Source: a bacterium (lineage in GTDB: Bacteria > Cyanobacteriota > Vampirovibrionia > Gastranaerophilales > Gastranaerophilaceae). Taken from it: 21,502 nucleotides of DNA. Below, piece by piece: positions 1 to 6,853 of this stretch. The stretch lies in the NCBI GenBank assembly GCA_017444705.1, contig JAFSWA010000100.1:1-21502 (forward strand). The letters are read 5' to 3'. Position numbers and translations under genes: made by a program. Every line of letters begins with the position of its first letter. The stretch's first letter is position 1. The notes beneath the pieces were generated by a model that was given only the letters and a program-made list of their open reading frames with translations, had not been told where the DNA came from and searched no databases.

Positions 1-2307
1 AATGAATATAATACAAAAATTACAAATTTAACAAAGGATGTTAAAACTGTTGTAAATGATTTTATAAATAAGGTTAAAAAACAGATAGCGGATAATACAA
101 AACCTTTCCCGACGACACCAACAGTCCCGACAACACCGACAGTGCCTACAACACCGACGGTTCCTACAACACCAACAGTCCCAACGACGCCGACCGTGCC
201 TACAACGCCGACTGTGCCGACAACGCCGACAGTCCCGATAACACCGACCGTGCCGACGACGCCGACAGTACCTACGACACCAACAGTGCCCACAACACCG
301 ACGGTTCCTACAACTCCAACAGTCCCGACAACACCGACCGTGCCGACAACGCCAACGGTTCCGACGACTCCAACGGTTCCGACAACGCCAAAGGTTCCAA
401 CGACACCGACGGTTCCGACTGAGCCTGTTATTCCAAATCTGTCAAAAATAAACAGTCTTTTCAATACAAATTTCAATTCAGATAATACTGTTATTACAAT
501 GGATTCCAATAACAGAATTACCAATATAAAACAGTATAATGAAGACAAAACCGATTTTATATCTGAGACAAATTTGTACTATGATAAAAGTAATAATATT
601 GCATTGAGCGTTGAAAAAAATTTGGAAAATGACAGTTCTATGTATAACGGAATTGTCAATAAAGACAGTGAGATTTCTTATCGTCAATACTCGGAAGAAT
701 ATTTGTCAAAGATAAGTTCAAAGACTTTTCCCGAATTAACAGAAACTCTGGAAATTACTGCAACAGCTTTTACAAATAAAATTTCTGACTACAATTTTGA
801 TGATTTCAGTCTTGCGGAAGAATTTGTTGAAGACGGTGTAAAATATGATTTATATGAAAATAATACAACTGTAACAATAGATAATGTAAAATACAATGTT
901 ACGGAATATAAATCATCTGTTTATGATTCAAATAATGAGGTTGTAAAAACACTTTATTACAAAGAAATTTATGATGACAATTTTGTTCTTATTTCCGAAT
1001 TAACGGAGTTATACGACGATAACGGTAATTTAGAAGCCTATGAGAGTATTGTAAATTATACCGAAAACGGAATTGCACTAACAAAACAAAACAGAGATGA
1101 AAATATAAATGATGAAATTGCCGCAACTACAACAATTTCGTGGAATCCTGAGGATTCAATAAAAGCCGGTGACGGCTATAACGGATTAAAACCAATACAC
1201 CTTATAGGCGATGACGATGAAGAAGAAGTTGATGAAATTGCTCTAAGAAAAGAACAATTAGAAATTCAAGAAATGAATAAACGGTTAGACCGAATAGAAC
1301 TTAACAATGAAATAGAAGATTTAAAAGATAAATTGGCGGACTTGTATGCAGAGCTTGCAATAGCGTATGCGGAATCTTTCAGCGATATTACTCATGAAGC
1401 CCGTGACTATGATGTTGTATTGGATGACGTTAAACAGGCTGAAGCTGAACTTGAAGCGTTAAAGAATCAATTGAATACTTTAAATTCTGAAATTGCTGAT
1501 TTGCAACAACAAATAGCTGATTATGATAACCCCGCAACAGCGAGAGATTATAAAATTGATAATTTTAAACAGGGTGAATTAGGTGATTGTTATTTGCTTT
1601 CTGATTTAAAACATAGAGGTGACCTTTCCGGTACGGACATTATAAAATGGAATGATGATGGCAGTGCGGATGTTCAATTGTATAAGGTTACACAAGATAG
1701 CAATGCTGCAATTAGAAATGATGGGTTAGCAGCCTTTGGTTTCGAAATAGGAGAAAGGCAAAATGTTCATTTAACAGCAGATGAACTTAAAAATAATAAA
1801 ATTAACATAAATGGGAAAGAATATGATATTTCAACAGGGGATTTAACCGTTAAAGCAATAAGAATAGCAAATGTTAGAATAGGCAATGATACTACTCGTG
1901 GTTATGATCCAATTGTAGGAAAAGCAATTTTTGACGGTCAATTAGCTTATGGTTATAGTGCCGGCAAATATGGTGACGGAGTATTAGAGGAAGCGAGGAC
2001 ATGCACTCTTCTGCCAAATAATAGTATAAACGATGAATATTATTCTAGAACTTTTGGTAGTACTATGGATGCAAAAGGAAACTTAAAAATAAATGATGTA
2101 AATGGTAATTTTATTGAAATTATGAATAACCATGTATATGAAGTTAAATACAATAAAGATAACGATACTGTAAATGTAACAAATCCTTGGGGAACAAAAG
2201 ATTTAGTCTATACATTTAATAAAGAAACTTTTAAATCAGCATTTAAAATTAGTACAACATCTCAACAGAGTACTATAAAAACCCTTTGGAAGAATGTTTT
2301 TTGGTAA
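1..2307 (+). CDS. Calpain-like cysteine protease with VPTTPT repeats, coiled coil (5' end outside window)
   Basis: The frame is open from base 1, so the gene starts before the window and the GTG at 142 is only an internal repeat codon. Visible are 768 residues. Residues about 36-143 are hexapeptide VPTTPT repeats. Then comes an acidic, beta-rich region, then a charged Glu/Lys/Leu coiled coil (about 403-513). The C-terminal part from about 515 looks like a calpain (peptidase family C2) catalytic core. It has QGELGDCYLL with Cys530, NHVYEV with His711 and TNPWG with Asn728, in the family order Cys, His, Asn. Family knowledge: calpains are intracellular or secreted cysteine proteases. Here the Pro-Thr stalk and acidic character suggest a surface or exported protein, but the N-terminus that would carry a signal is missing. 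I am fairly sure of the calpain-like core and unsure of substrate, activity and calcium need. Confidence 0.8.
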   Translation, partial: NEYNTKITNLTKDVKTVVNDFINKVKKQIADNTKPFPTTPTVPTTPTVPTTPTVPTTPTVPTTPTVPTTPTVPTTPTVPITPTVPTTPTVPTTPTVPTTPTVPTTPTVPTTPTVPTTPTVPTTPTVPTTPKVPTTPTVPTEPVIPNLSKINSLFNTNFNSDNTVITMDSNNRITNIKQYNEDKTDFISETNLYYDKSNNIALSVEKNLENDSSMYNGIVNKDSEISYRQYSEEYLSKISSKTFPELTETLEITATAFTNKISDYNFDDFSLAEEFVEDGVKYDLYENNTTVTIDNVKYNVTEYKSSVYDSNNEVVKTLYYKEIYDDNFVLISELTELYDDNGNLEAYESIVNYTENGIALTKQNRDENINDEIAATTTISWNPEDSIKAGDGYNGLKPIHLIGDDDEEEVDEIALRKEQLEIQEMNKRLDRIELNNEIEDLKDKLADLYAELAIAYAESFSDITHEARDYDVVLDDVKQAEAELEALKNQLNTLNSEIADLQQQIADYDNPATARDYKIDNFKQGELGDCYLLSDLKHRGDLSGTDIIKWNDDGSADVQLYKVTQDSNAAIRNDGLAAFGFEIGERQNVHLTADELKNNKININGKEYDISTGDLTVKAIRIANVRIGNDTTRGYDPIVGKAIFDGQLAYGYSAGKYGDGVLEEARTCTLLPNNSINDEYYSRTFGSTMDAKGNLKINDVNGNFIEIMNNHVYEVKYNKDNDTVNVTNPWGTKDLVYTFNKETFKSAFKISTTSQQSTIKTLWKNVFW
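109..429 (+). repeat. 18-bp tandem repeat encoding (VPTTPT)n
   Basis: About 18 in-frame units of 18 bp encode Val-Pro-Thr-Thr-Pro-Thr. Deviations are Phe for Val at the first unit, one VPITPT, one VPTTPK and a final VPTEPV. Third codon positions vary freely (ccg, cct, cca, ccc; aca, acg, act) while the peptide stays constant. This implies selection on the protein sequence rather than very recent slippage. Such Pro/Thr arrays usually act as rigid linkers or stalks. Confidence 0.95.
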
Positions 2308-2324
2308 ATAATAACAGATTGCAG

Positions 2325-2344
2325 GTCGTGTTGTTAAACACGAC
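2325..2344 (+). terminator. Hairpin after the protease gene, no clear T-run
   Basis: A perfect 8-bp stem (gtcgtgtt / aacacgac) with a gtta loop begins 18 bp after the stop codon. It is followed by A-rich rather than T-rich sequence, so intrinsic termination is uncertain; it may only protect the 3' end. The rest of 2308-2483 shows nothing else I can name. Confidence 0.4.
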
Positions 2345-2483
2345 AATAACAATTAATAATAAAAAAATAAACAAATTTGCAAATGTTACATTTTATTAAA
2401 ATTTTTGATTTTTACGCAAAAAATGTTGATAAAAAGTTTTAGTATATATGTGAAGGTATGTAGTTAAAAATAGGAGTGTGTGA

Positions 2484-2645
2484 ATGTTTAGTCCGGAATT
2501 TATGCGATATTTGATTTTATACCAATACAAGGATTACGAGCCTGAAAATAAAGTGGAATATATAGAATTAAAAAACGACAAATCTCCGTTTGAGATTCAT
2601 CGTTTTACAAAATTTGCAACTTTACCTATTAAAGTAGAGCGTTAA
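2484..2645 (+). CDS. Small protein, 53 aa, unknown
   Basis: ATG at 2484 is preceded by a good ribosome binding site (taggag, 7-nt spacing) and opens a 53-codon frame, MFSPEFMRYLILYQYKDYEP and onward, ending KVER. The protein is charged and aromatic (many Tyr, Glu, Lys), without a signal peptide or membrane segment. I recognise no family. Its last 17 bp overlap, tail to tail, the end of the minus-strand DUF1858 gene. The ribosome binding site and even codon use make it a plausible real gene that a 60-residue cutoff would miss. Confidence 0.55.
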   Translation: MFSPEFMRYLILYQYKDYEPENKVEYIELKNDKSPFEIHRFTKFATLPIKVER

Positions 2646-2826
2646 TTTCGGCTACCATTTCATCAGGGTCAACCCCGTGGACTTTTGCACCTGCTTCAAG
2701 ATTCTCAAATCTTGCGGCAGCACAGCCTATGCAGCCTAATCCGTATTTCGCAAATACTTCGCCTGCTTGTGGACATTTTTGGATAATTTCAATAATGCTC
2801 ATTTCTTTTGTAATCTCTTCTGACAT
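2629..2826 (-). CDS. DUF1858 redox-disulfide domain protein
   Basis: This 65-residue protein starts at ATG (MSEEITKEMS) and is preceded by gtgagg 7 nt upstream. A GTG start four codons earlier would sit on the ribosome binding site and is rejected. The sequence IIQKCPQAGEVFAKYGLGCI followed by GCAAA matches the DUF1858 / hybrid-cluster-protein-associated disulfide family, with a Cys32-x2-Cys35 pair and an extra Cys18. In many anaerobes this domain occurs as a free small protein or fused to other redox enzymes; its exact role is not known. Here it stands alone, so no partner can be read from the neighbours. Cytoplasmic. The family call is strong, the function open. Confidence 0.88.
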   Translation of the reverse strand: MSEEITKEMSIIEIIQKCPQAGEVFAKYGLGCIGCAAARFENLEAGAKVHGVDPDEMVAEINALL

Positions 2827-2858
2827 TTTGTACCTCACTTTTTTATATGATTAATTGA

Positions 2859-2898
2859 TTTTTTTAAAAAATTCCTTAAATATATTATATACAAAACA
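2859..2898 (+). promoter_or_regulatory. AT-rich upstream motif and -10-like box before the 64-aa gene
   Basis: A run of seven T, six A, TTCCTTAAA, then tatattatata lies just before the aggag ribosome binding site at about 2897-2902. Almost the same block stands in front of clpB at 8678-8700. The -10 candidates are inside tatattatat; no good -35 is evident. It could also serve the minus-strand DUF1858 gene from the other side. Confidence 0.35.
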
Positions 2899-2909
2899 GG
2901 AGTTTTTGC

Positions 2910-3104
2910 ATGAAAATCTTTAACAACTTTAACATTTTTAAAAAAGATGACAACGTAATAGGGCTGAAATCTTTTGAACAGGAAGAAAATGACAACATTT
3001 CAAATCCAAAAATCTATATGGGTGATTATTCTTCCATGTTTAAATTTAATCTCAACAAAACTATAAATCCGTCGGTCGGTCAAAATCTGTATTATCTTTC
3101 ATAA
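2910..3104 (+). CDS. Small protein, 64 aa, unknown
   Basis: ATG at 2910 has a strong ribosome binding site (caggag, 7-nt spacing). The product is MKIFNNFNIFKKDDNVIGLK and onward: Asn/Lys/Phe-rich, soluble, without Cys, signal or membrane helix. I recognise no family. The final 44 bp overlap the 3' end of the minus-strand DUF151 gene, so both transcripts would be antisense to each other there. The ribosome binding site is the main support; homologues would be needed to settle it. Confidence 0.55.
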   Translation: MKIFNNFNIFKKDDNVIGLKSFEQEENDNISNPKIYMGDYSSMFKFNLNKTINPSVGQNLYYLS

Positions 3105-3585
3105 GTTTTTCAAAATCAGACGGTTTGATATTTTGGATAAAATCTCTGAATTCCTGAGCTTCCATTTCATCTTTTTGTGAATTACAAGATATTGACCCGT
3201 CCGCAAGCACGGAAGGGGAAACAAAAATAGGTGCATCGACTCTTATTGCAACTGCAATAGCGTCAGACGGGCGAGAATCAATAACAACTTCCTCGCCTTT
3301 TTTGTTTTGCAAAATTATACTTGCAAAAAATGTTTCTTTTTCAACATCCGTAATTTCAACTCTGTTGACTTCGTATCCAAGGTCCTCAATAATATTGATT
3401 ATCAAATCATGCGTCATCGGACGCTGAACTTGTATATTTTCGATAACTCTTATTATGGCACTGGCTTCCGCAGAACCTATCCATATAGGTAATGCACGCC
3501 TGTTATCTTTATCCTGCAAAACAACAATGGGTGAACCCGTTCTTGTATCAATTGCTATTCCCATAACCTGCATTTCTCTAAGCAT
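3061..3585 (-). CDS. Bifunctional nuclease-family protein (BFN / DUF151)
   Basis: 174 residues matching the DUF151 (bifunctional nuclease) fold over the first 130: LPIWIG at 32-37, RPMTHDL at 55-61, DSRPSDAIAVAIR at 103-115 and PIFVS at 119-123 are the conserved blocks. The last 45 residues are a charged helical tail. Plant homologues were reported to have RNase and DNase activity. The bacterial members are common in cyanobacteria, actinobacteria and Thermotoga, with unclear roles. Start: ATG at 3585 with aaggaagga upstream (9-nt spacing). The gene is monocistronic, with its own promoter, and runs into the small plus-strand gene at its 3' end. Confidence 0.9.
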   Translation of the reverse strand: MLREMQVMGIAIDTRTGSPIVVLQDKDNRRALPIWIGSAEASAIIRVIENIQVQRPMTHDLIINIIEDLGYEVNRVEITDVEKETFFASIILQNKKGEEVVIDSRPSDAIAVAIRVDAPIFVSPSVLADGSISCNSQKDEMEAQEFRDFIQNIKPSDFEKLMKDNTDFDRPTDL

Positions 3586-3608
3586 ATATTCAATCCTTCC
3601 TTAATAAA

Positions 3609-3636
3609 ATTCTACCTGAAAAATGAAATTATTCAA
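3609..3636 (-). promoter_or_regulatory. Promoter of the DUF151 gene
   Basis: On the minus strand TTGAAT (3636-3631) and TAGAAT (3614-3609) are separated by 16 bp, 23 bp before the start codon at 3585. This is a good sigma-70-type match (4/6 and 5/6). Confidence 0.6.
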
Positions 3637-3680
3637 ATTAAATTGAATGCGACCTGTTTTGACGCATTAAGCTTTTATAA

Positions 3681-3721
3681 TAAAAAGGTAAATTAAAATT
3701 ATTTCAAATTTGACCTTTTTA
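3681..3721. repeat. Inverted repeat upstream of the DUF2130 gene
   Basis: taaaaaggt (3681-3689) is complementary to accttttta (3713-3721). The stem extends inward by five A/T pairs around one bulged base. It lies between the divergent DUF151 and DUF2130 genes, just upstream of the TATAAT at 3738. It could be an operator or a hairpin; no function can be assigned. Confidence 0.4.
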
Positions 3722-3737
3722 TATAGTAATAATAGTG

Positions 3738-3743
3738 TATAAT
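3738..3743 (+). promoter_or_regulatory. TATAAT -10 box of the DUF2130-sigma4 operon
   Basis: A perfect TATAAT preceded by TG lies 31 bp before ATG 3775. The only TTGAC-like box (3710-3715) is 22 bp away, too far for a normal -35 element, so this is a -10 with a weak T-rich -35. Confidence 0.5.
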
Positions 3744-3774
3744 TAAAAAATATATAATACAAAGGAGAATTTTT

Positions 3775-5043
3775 ATGAATGAGATTAAATGCCCAAAGTG
3801 CGGAGAAGTTTTTCAGGTTGATGAAGCAGGTTATGCTGCTATTGTGAAACAAGTCAGGGATAACGAATTTTCAAAAGAAGTCGAAGAAAAAGTTGATAGT
3901 GCTGTTGAAATTGCCAAAAGCAAGGCTGAAAAAGAGTTAGACAAAGTCCTTAATGAAAAAGAGGCTGAGATTAATAACTTGAAAGCCAAAATTAAAGATG
4001 AGCAAAATGAAAGTAAATTGGCTTTACAAGAAGCACTTGCCAAGAAAGAAAAAGAAATTGCAGAGCTTAACAGCAAACTTGATAAAGCAAAAACAGAAAA
4101 AGAACTTGCGGTAGCAGAAGCTAAAAGTGATTTAAAAGAACAATTAGCGAAAAAAGATGTTGAACTTGCAAAGCTGAAAAACGAAAAAGATTTAGCGGAA
4201 AGCAGTCTTAAAACGAAATATGAAATTCTTTTACAGGCAGAAAAAGAAGAAAATGAAAGACTTAAAGATTTTAAATTAAAACTTTCAACTAAAATGGTTG
4301 GCGAATCCCTTGAAAAACACTGTGAAACAGAGTTTAATAAACTTCGTGCAACCGCATTTAAAAATGCTTATTTTGAAAAAGACAACGATGCAAGAACAGG
4401 CAGCAAAGGGGATTACATATATCGTGATTATGCCGATGATAAAACAGAGTACATTTCAATTATGTTTGAGATGAAAAATGAAGCTGATACAACCTCAACC
4501 AAAAAGAAGAACGAGGATTTTTTAAAGGAATTGGATAAAGACCGAAGAGAAAAAGGTTGCGAGTATGCAGTTTTGGTTTCAATGCTTGAACCTGAAAACG
4601 AATTTTACAATGAGGGAATTGTCGATATATCGCACCGTTACCCAAAGATGTATGTAGTTCGCCCGCAGTTTTTCATTCCGATAATTACCATTTTAAGAAA
4701 TGCGGCAATAAATTCACTTGACTATATGAGAGAATTGGCAACCGTCAGAGCTCAAAATATTGATATTTCTAATTTTGAAAATGAAATGAATGACTTTAAG
4801 GATAAGTTTTCAAGAAATTACAGACTTGCAAGTGAAAAGTTTAAAAAAGCTATTGAAGAAATTGATAAAACAATTGACCATCTTCAAAAAACAAAGGCGG
4901 CTTTGATTTCGTCAGAGGATAATTTAAGACTTGCAAATAATAAAGCGGAAGATTTGAGCATTAAAAAGCTGACAAAAAATAACCCGACAATGCAGGCTAA
5001 GTTTGATGCGTTGAAAATAACTGATAAGAGTAAGAAAAAATAA
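3775..5043 (+). CDS. DUF2130 protein with zinc-like CxxC N-terminus and long coiled coil
   Basis: 422 residues, ATG with an ideal aaggag site 8 nt upstream. The N-terminus MNEIKCPKCGEVF carries a Cys6-x2-Cys9 knuckle. Residues about 22-165 are a long Lys/Glu/Leu/Ala coiled coil. From about 170 to 340 the sequence matches DUF2130, with the block FEMKNEADTTSTKKKNEDF, then YAVLVSMLEPENEFYNEGIV and RPQFFIPIITILRNAA. A second helical segment and a Lys-rich tail finish the protein. DUF2130 proteins are widespread and uncharacterised; I recall a proposed relation to restriction-endonuclease-like folds, which I cannot verify here. The stop codon is 10 bp before the start of the tandem sigma-4 gene, so the two are probably one operon. 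The family call is firm, the function unknown. Confidence 0.88.
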   Translation: MNEIKCPKCGEVFQVDEAGYAAIVKQVRDNEFSKEVEEKVDSAVEIAKSKAEKELDKVLNEKEAEINNLKAKIKDEQNESKLALQEALAKKEKEIAELNSKLDKAKTEKELAVAEAKSDLKEQLAKKDVELAKLKNEKDLAESSLKTKYEILLQAEKEENERLKDFKLKLSTKMVGESLEKHCETEFNKLRATAFKNAYFEKDNDARTGSKGDYIYRDYADDKTEYISIMFEMKNEADTTSTKKKNEDFLKELDKDRREKGCEYAVLVSMLEPENEFYNEGIVDISHRYPKMYVVRPQFFIPIITILRNAAINSLDYMRELATVRAQNIDISNFENEMNDFKDKFSRNYRLASEKFKKAIEEIDKTIDHLQKTKAALISSEDNLRLANNKAEDLSIKKLTKNNPTMQAKFDALKITDKSKKK

Positions 5044-5053
5044 GGTGAAATAA

Positions 5054-5581
5054 ATGAATTTACAAGAAAAATTGAAAGATGAGTTGGAAAAATTATCTCC
5101 AAAAGAAAAAGATGTAATGAGTTTAAGATTAGGGCTTGATGACGGGCGACCGAGAACATTTGAAGAAATTGCACATTTATTTGAAATTTCAAAAAAACAA
5201 ATAAAGGCAGTTGAAGAAGAAGCTCTTTCAAAATCCGAAGCCATAGTAAAAGAAACATCAATAGCTTTTGCCTACAATTCTTTAAAAAATTGTATTTTTG
5301 CCGAAAAAAATTGGGATATAAGTTCTTTTGATTATGAAAATTTCAGAAATGATATTAATGAAATTTTAAGCGAAGATTTTTCAAAAAGAGAAATAAAAAT
5401 TCTTGATTTAAGGTTTGGCTTGTCAGACGGAAAACAAAGAACATTAAAAGAAATCTCGGTAGAAACATGCCTTTCAAAAGAAAGAATAAGACAAATAGAA
5501 TGTAAGGTGCTAACGAAGTTGAGAAATCCTAAACTGAAAGAAAGTCTAAAAAAATATTTGTTCGAAAAAAAGGATAAATAA
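5054..5581 (+). CDS. Tandem sigma-70 region-4 protein, no region 2
   Basis: 175 residues, ATG with aaggtg 5 nt upstream. Two copies of the sigma-70 region-4 helix-turn-helix are visible. Copy 1 (14-62) reads LSPKEKDVMSLRLGLDDG, RTFEEIA, KKQIKAVEEEAL. Copy 2 (109-157) reads FSKREIKILDLRFGLSDG, RTLKEIS, KERIRQIECKVL. Copy 2 keeps the canonical RIRQIE recognition helix; copy 1 is degenerate (QIKAVE). Regions 1-3, which bind core RNA polymerase and the -10 element, are absent, so it cannot be a normal sigma factor. Inference: a transcription regulator binding -35-like DNA or the polymerase beta-flap. It follows the DUF2130 gene by 10 bp, probably cotranscribed. Confidence 0.85.
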   Translation: MNLQEKLKDELEKLSPKEKDVMSLRLGLDDGRPRTFEEIAHLFEISKKQIKAVEEEALSKSEAIVKETSIAFAYNSLKNCIFAEKNWDISSFDYENFRNDINEILSEDFSKREIKILDLRFGLSDGKQRTLKEISVETCLSKERIRQIECKVLTKLRNPKLKESLKKYLFEKKDK

Positions 5582-5616
5582 GACAGCCGTAAATATAGGC
5601 AGATGGAACTTTTTAT

Positions 5617-6101
5617 TTATTGTGATACAGTGGAATCCTTTTTTATTATATTTGTCAAGGGTAAAACAAACCCAAACATATTATGATTATCTTTAAAACT
5701 TTTTGCGTAAATATTACCATTGTGTGCATCAATTATTTGTTTTGATAAATATAATCCAAGTCCTACACCGACTTTATTAAATTTCGCAGCATGAGAAACA
5801 TATTTTTTAAATAAATTTTCCATGGTTTCCGGGTTTATGTATGCACTTTCATTTTTAGCATCAAAATTTATACTGTTTTCATCTTGATTTATATTTACGA
5901 TAATTTCAGTATTATTATAAGCGTATGAAATTGCATTCCCCATCATATTTGTAATAACTCTTTTTATTTGCATTCTGTCACAATTAGTACTAAAAACATT
6001 AAACTTATTAATATAATAGAATGTAATTTTGTTTGCGGATTAAAATATATCCAAATGATAAAAATTGCTATTGCAATTTGAAATGCCCATTGAAAACTCA
6101 T
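5617..6101 (-). pseudogene. Decayed sensor histidine kinase (membrane part + ATPase part, middle lost)
   Basis: Two pieces in different frames look like one broken gene. The upstream piece (6101-5964) starts at ATG with MSFQWAFQIA and encodes 45 residues with two hydrophobic helices (about 7-20 and 28-42), then a stop. The downstream piece (frame open from 6039 to the stop at 5617) encodes a HATPase_c domain: RVITNMMGNAISYA (N box) and GVGLGLYLSKQIIDAHNG (G box). It runs to the end, KKDSTVSQ. The HisKA dimerisation domain and the phosphoacceptor His are missing, and the frames cross near 5975-5990. This is what an internal deletion with frameshift would leave. A start at the Met at 5973 (118 aa) would give an ATPase-only product with no visible ribosome binding site. 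It lies 30 bp downstream of the response-regulator remnant, consistent with a former operon. Confidence 0.75.
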
Positions 6102-6131
6102 CAATATTTTTTGTTATTTCTGAATAAATTT

Positions 6132-6440
6132 TTATAAATCATATTTTGTTGCCTTTACTGCTGCCTGTACTCTATCCGTTACTGAAAGTTTCTCTAAAAT
6201 ACTGCATACATGTGCCTTTGCCGTACACGGACTTACAATAAGTTTTTCAGCAATCTCAGTATTTGAAAAACCCTGTACTAACAAATCTAAAACTTCTTTT
6301 TCTCTCGGAGTTAAATTAAAATCATCCTTTACTCTTGGTTCTGCTTTATAAAAAGTTTTTTGAACGAATTTAGTAATTCTGGGATCAATCCATATAGAAC
6401 CCTCATTTACAGTACAAATTAAATTATAAAGCTTTTTTGT
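6132..6440 (-). pseudogene. Response regulator remnant (LuxR/NarL-type DNA-binding domain only)
   Basis: The frame is open from a stop at 6443-6441 to a TAA at 6134-6132, with no in-frame ATG near its 5' end. It encodes about 100 residues. First is the linker EGSIWIDPRITKFV, typical of the end of a NarL-family regulator. Then comes a LuxR helix-turn-helix: LTPREKEVLDLLVQGFSNTE, IAEKLIVSPCTAKAHVCSIL, EKLSVTDRVQAA. The receiver domain with its phosphorylated Asp is absent. The break lies about 10 bp from the 3' end of ssrA on the same strand. It could be translated only from a non-standard start, so I call it a remnant. Confidence 0.8.
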
Positions 6441-6449
6441 TTATATATC

Positions 6450-6853
6450 TGGAGATGGCGGGAGTTGAACCCGCGTCCAAAACGGTAAGGGGCAAATATC
6501 TACGAGTGTATGCGTTTTTGATTTTCGTCGGGGTGAGGAAAACTCAATAACCCAAAACCCCGCTTATCGTTTATACTGTCGCAAGTTTGAGGAAAATCTT
6601 GATGCGTTTATCCCTCATTACACGCACTGTACTTGCATAATTGTCCCTATAAAGCGGCAAGTTGGCCCCATAGAGAGGACGACCGCATTAATCCGAAAGA
6701 TTAAGCAGCAGCTCTTTCAGCTCTTGCGAAAGCAGCTCTTGCGTCAATTACATTATTTTCAGCATCTGTTTACTGGCTCGTTGGTAACGAAGAACAGCGC
6801 TCCGACTCGCAATCTGACTCTTACAATCGCCTTGTCGAATCCATAACATCCCC
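6450..6853 (-). ncRNA. ssrA: tmRNA (transfer-messenger RNA), 404 nt
   Basis: On the minus strand the 5' end is GGGGATGTTATGGATTCGAC and the 3' end is GGTTCAACTCCCGCCATCTCCA-type sequence with encoded CCA. The acceptor arm pairs GGGGAUG with CAUCUCC (one G-U), and the T-arm GTTCAA loop is standard. The mRNA-like part (6763-6701) encodes a 20-residue tag ending AAA plus TAA, followed by the usual hairpin TTAATC-TTTCG-GATTAA. tmRNA with SmpB frees ribosomes stalled on broken mRNA and marks the product for proteolysis. The 3' end lacks an obvious terminator and runs straight into the two-component remnants. Confidence 0.97.
6701..6763 (-). other. tmRNA tag-peptide reading frame
   Basis: GCT GAA AAT AAT GTA and onward reads AENNVIDARA followed by AFARAERAAA and TAA. 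The C-terminal Ala residues are the usual degradation signal for ClpXP-type proteases. The early Asn-Asn-Val resembles the ANNIV start I recall for cyanobacterial tags, but the second half is unusually rich in Ala/Arg. Confidence 0.92.

Noticed and set aside
142..144. GTG as start codon of the protease gene
   Set aside because: It is a Val codon inside the repeat; the frame is open to base 1 and no ribosome binding site precedes it.
109..429. CRISPR array
   Set aside because: The 18-bp units are contiguous without spacers and are in frame inside a coding sequence.
4884..5261. Minus-strand open frames opposite the DUF2130 and sigma-4 genes
   Set aside because: Antisense shadows of AT-rich, Lys/Glu-rich coding sequence; low-complexity Leu/Phe/Ser products.
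5964..6101. Independent 45-aa two-helix membrane peptide
   Set aside because: Has no ribosome binding site and is best explained as the N-terminal membrane part of the broken kinase that follows.
6450..6853. tRNA gene
   Set aside because: The T-arm and acceptor end resemble a tRNA, but the 5' half lies 400 nt away with a tag reading frame between; this is tmRNA.
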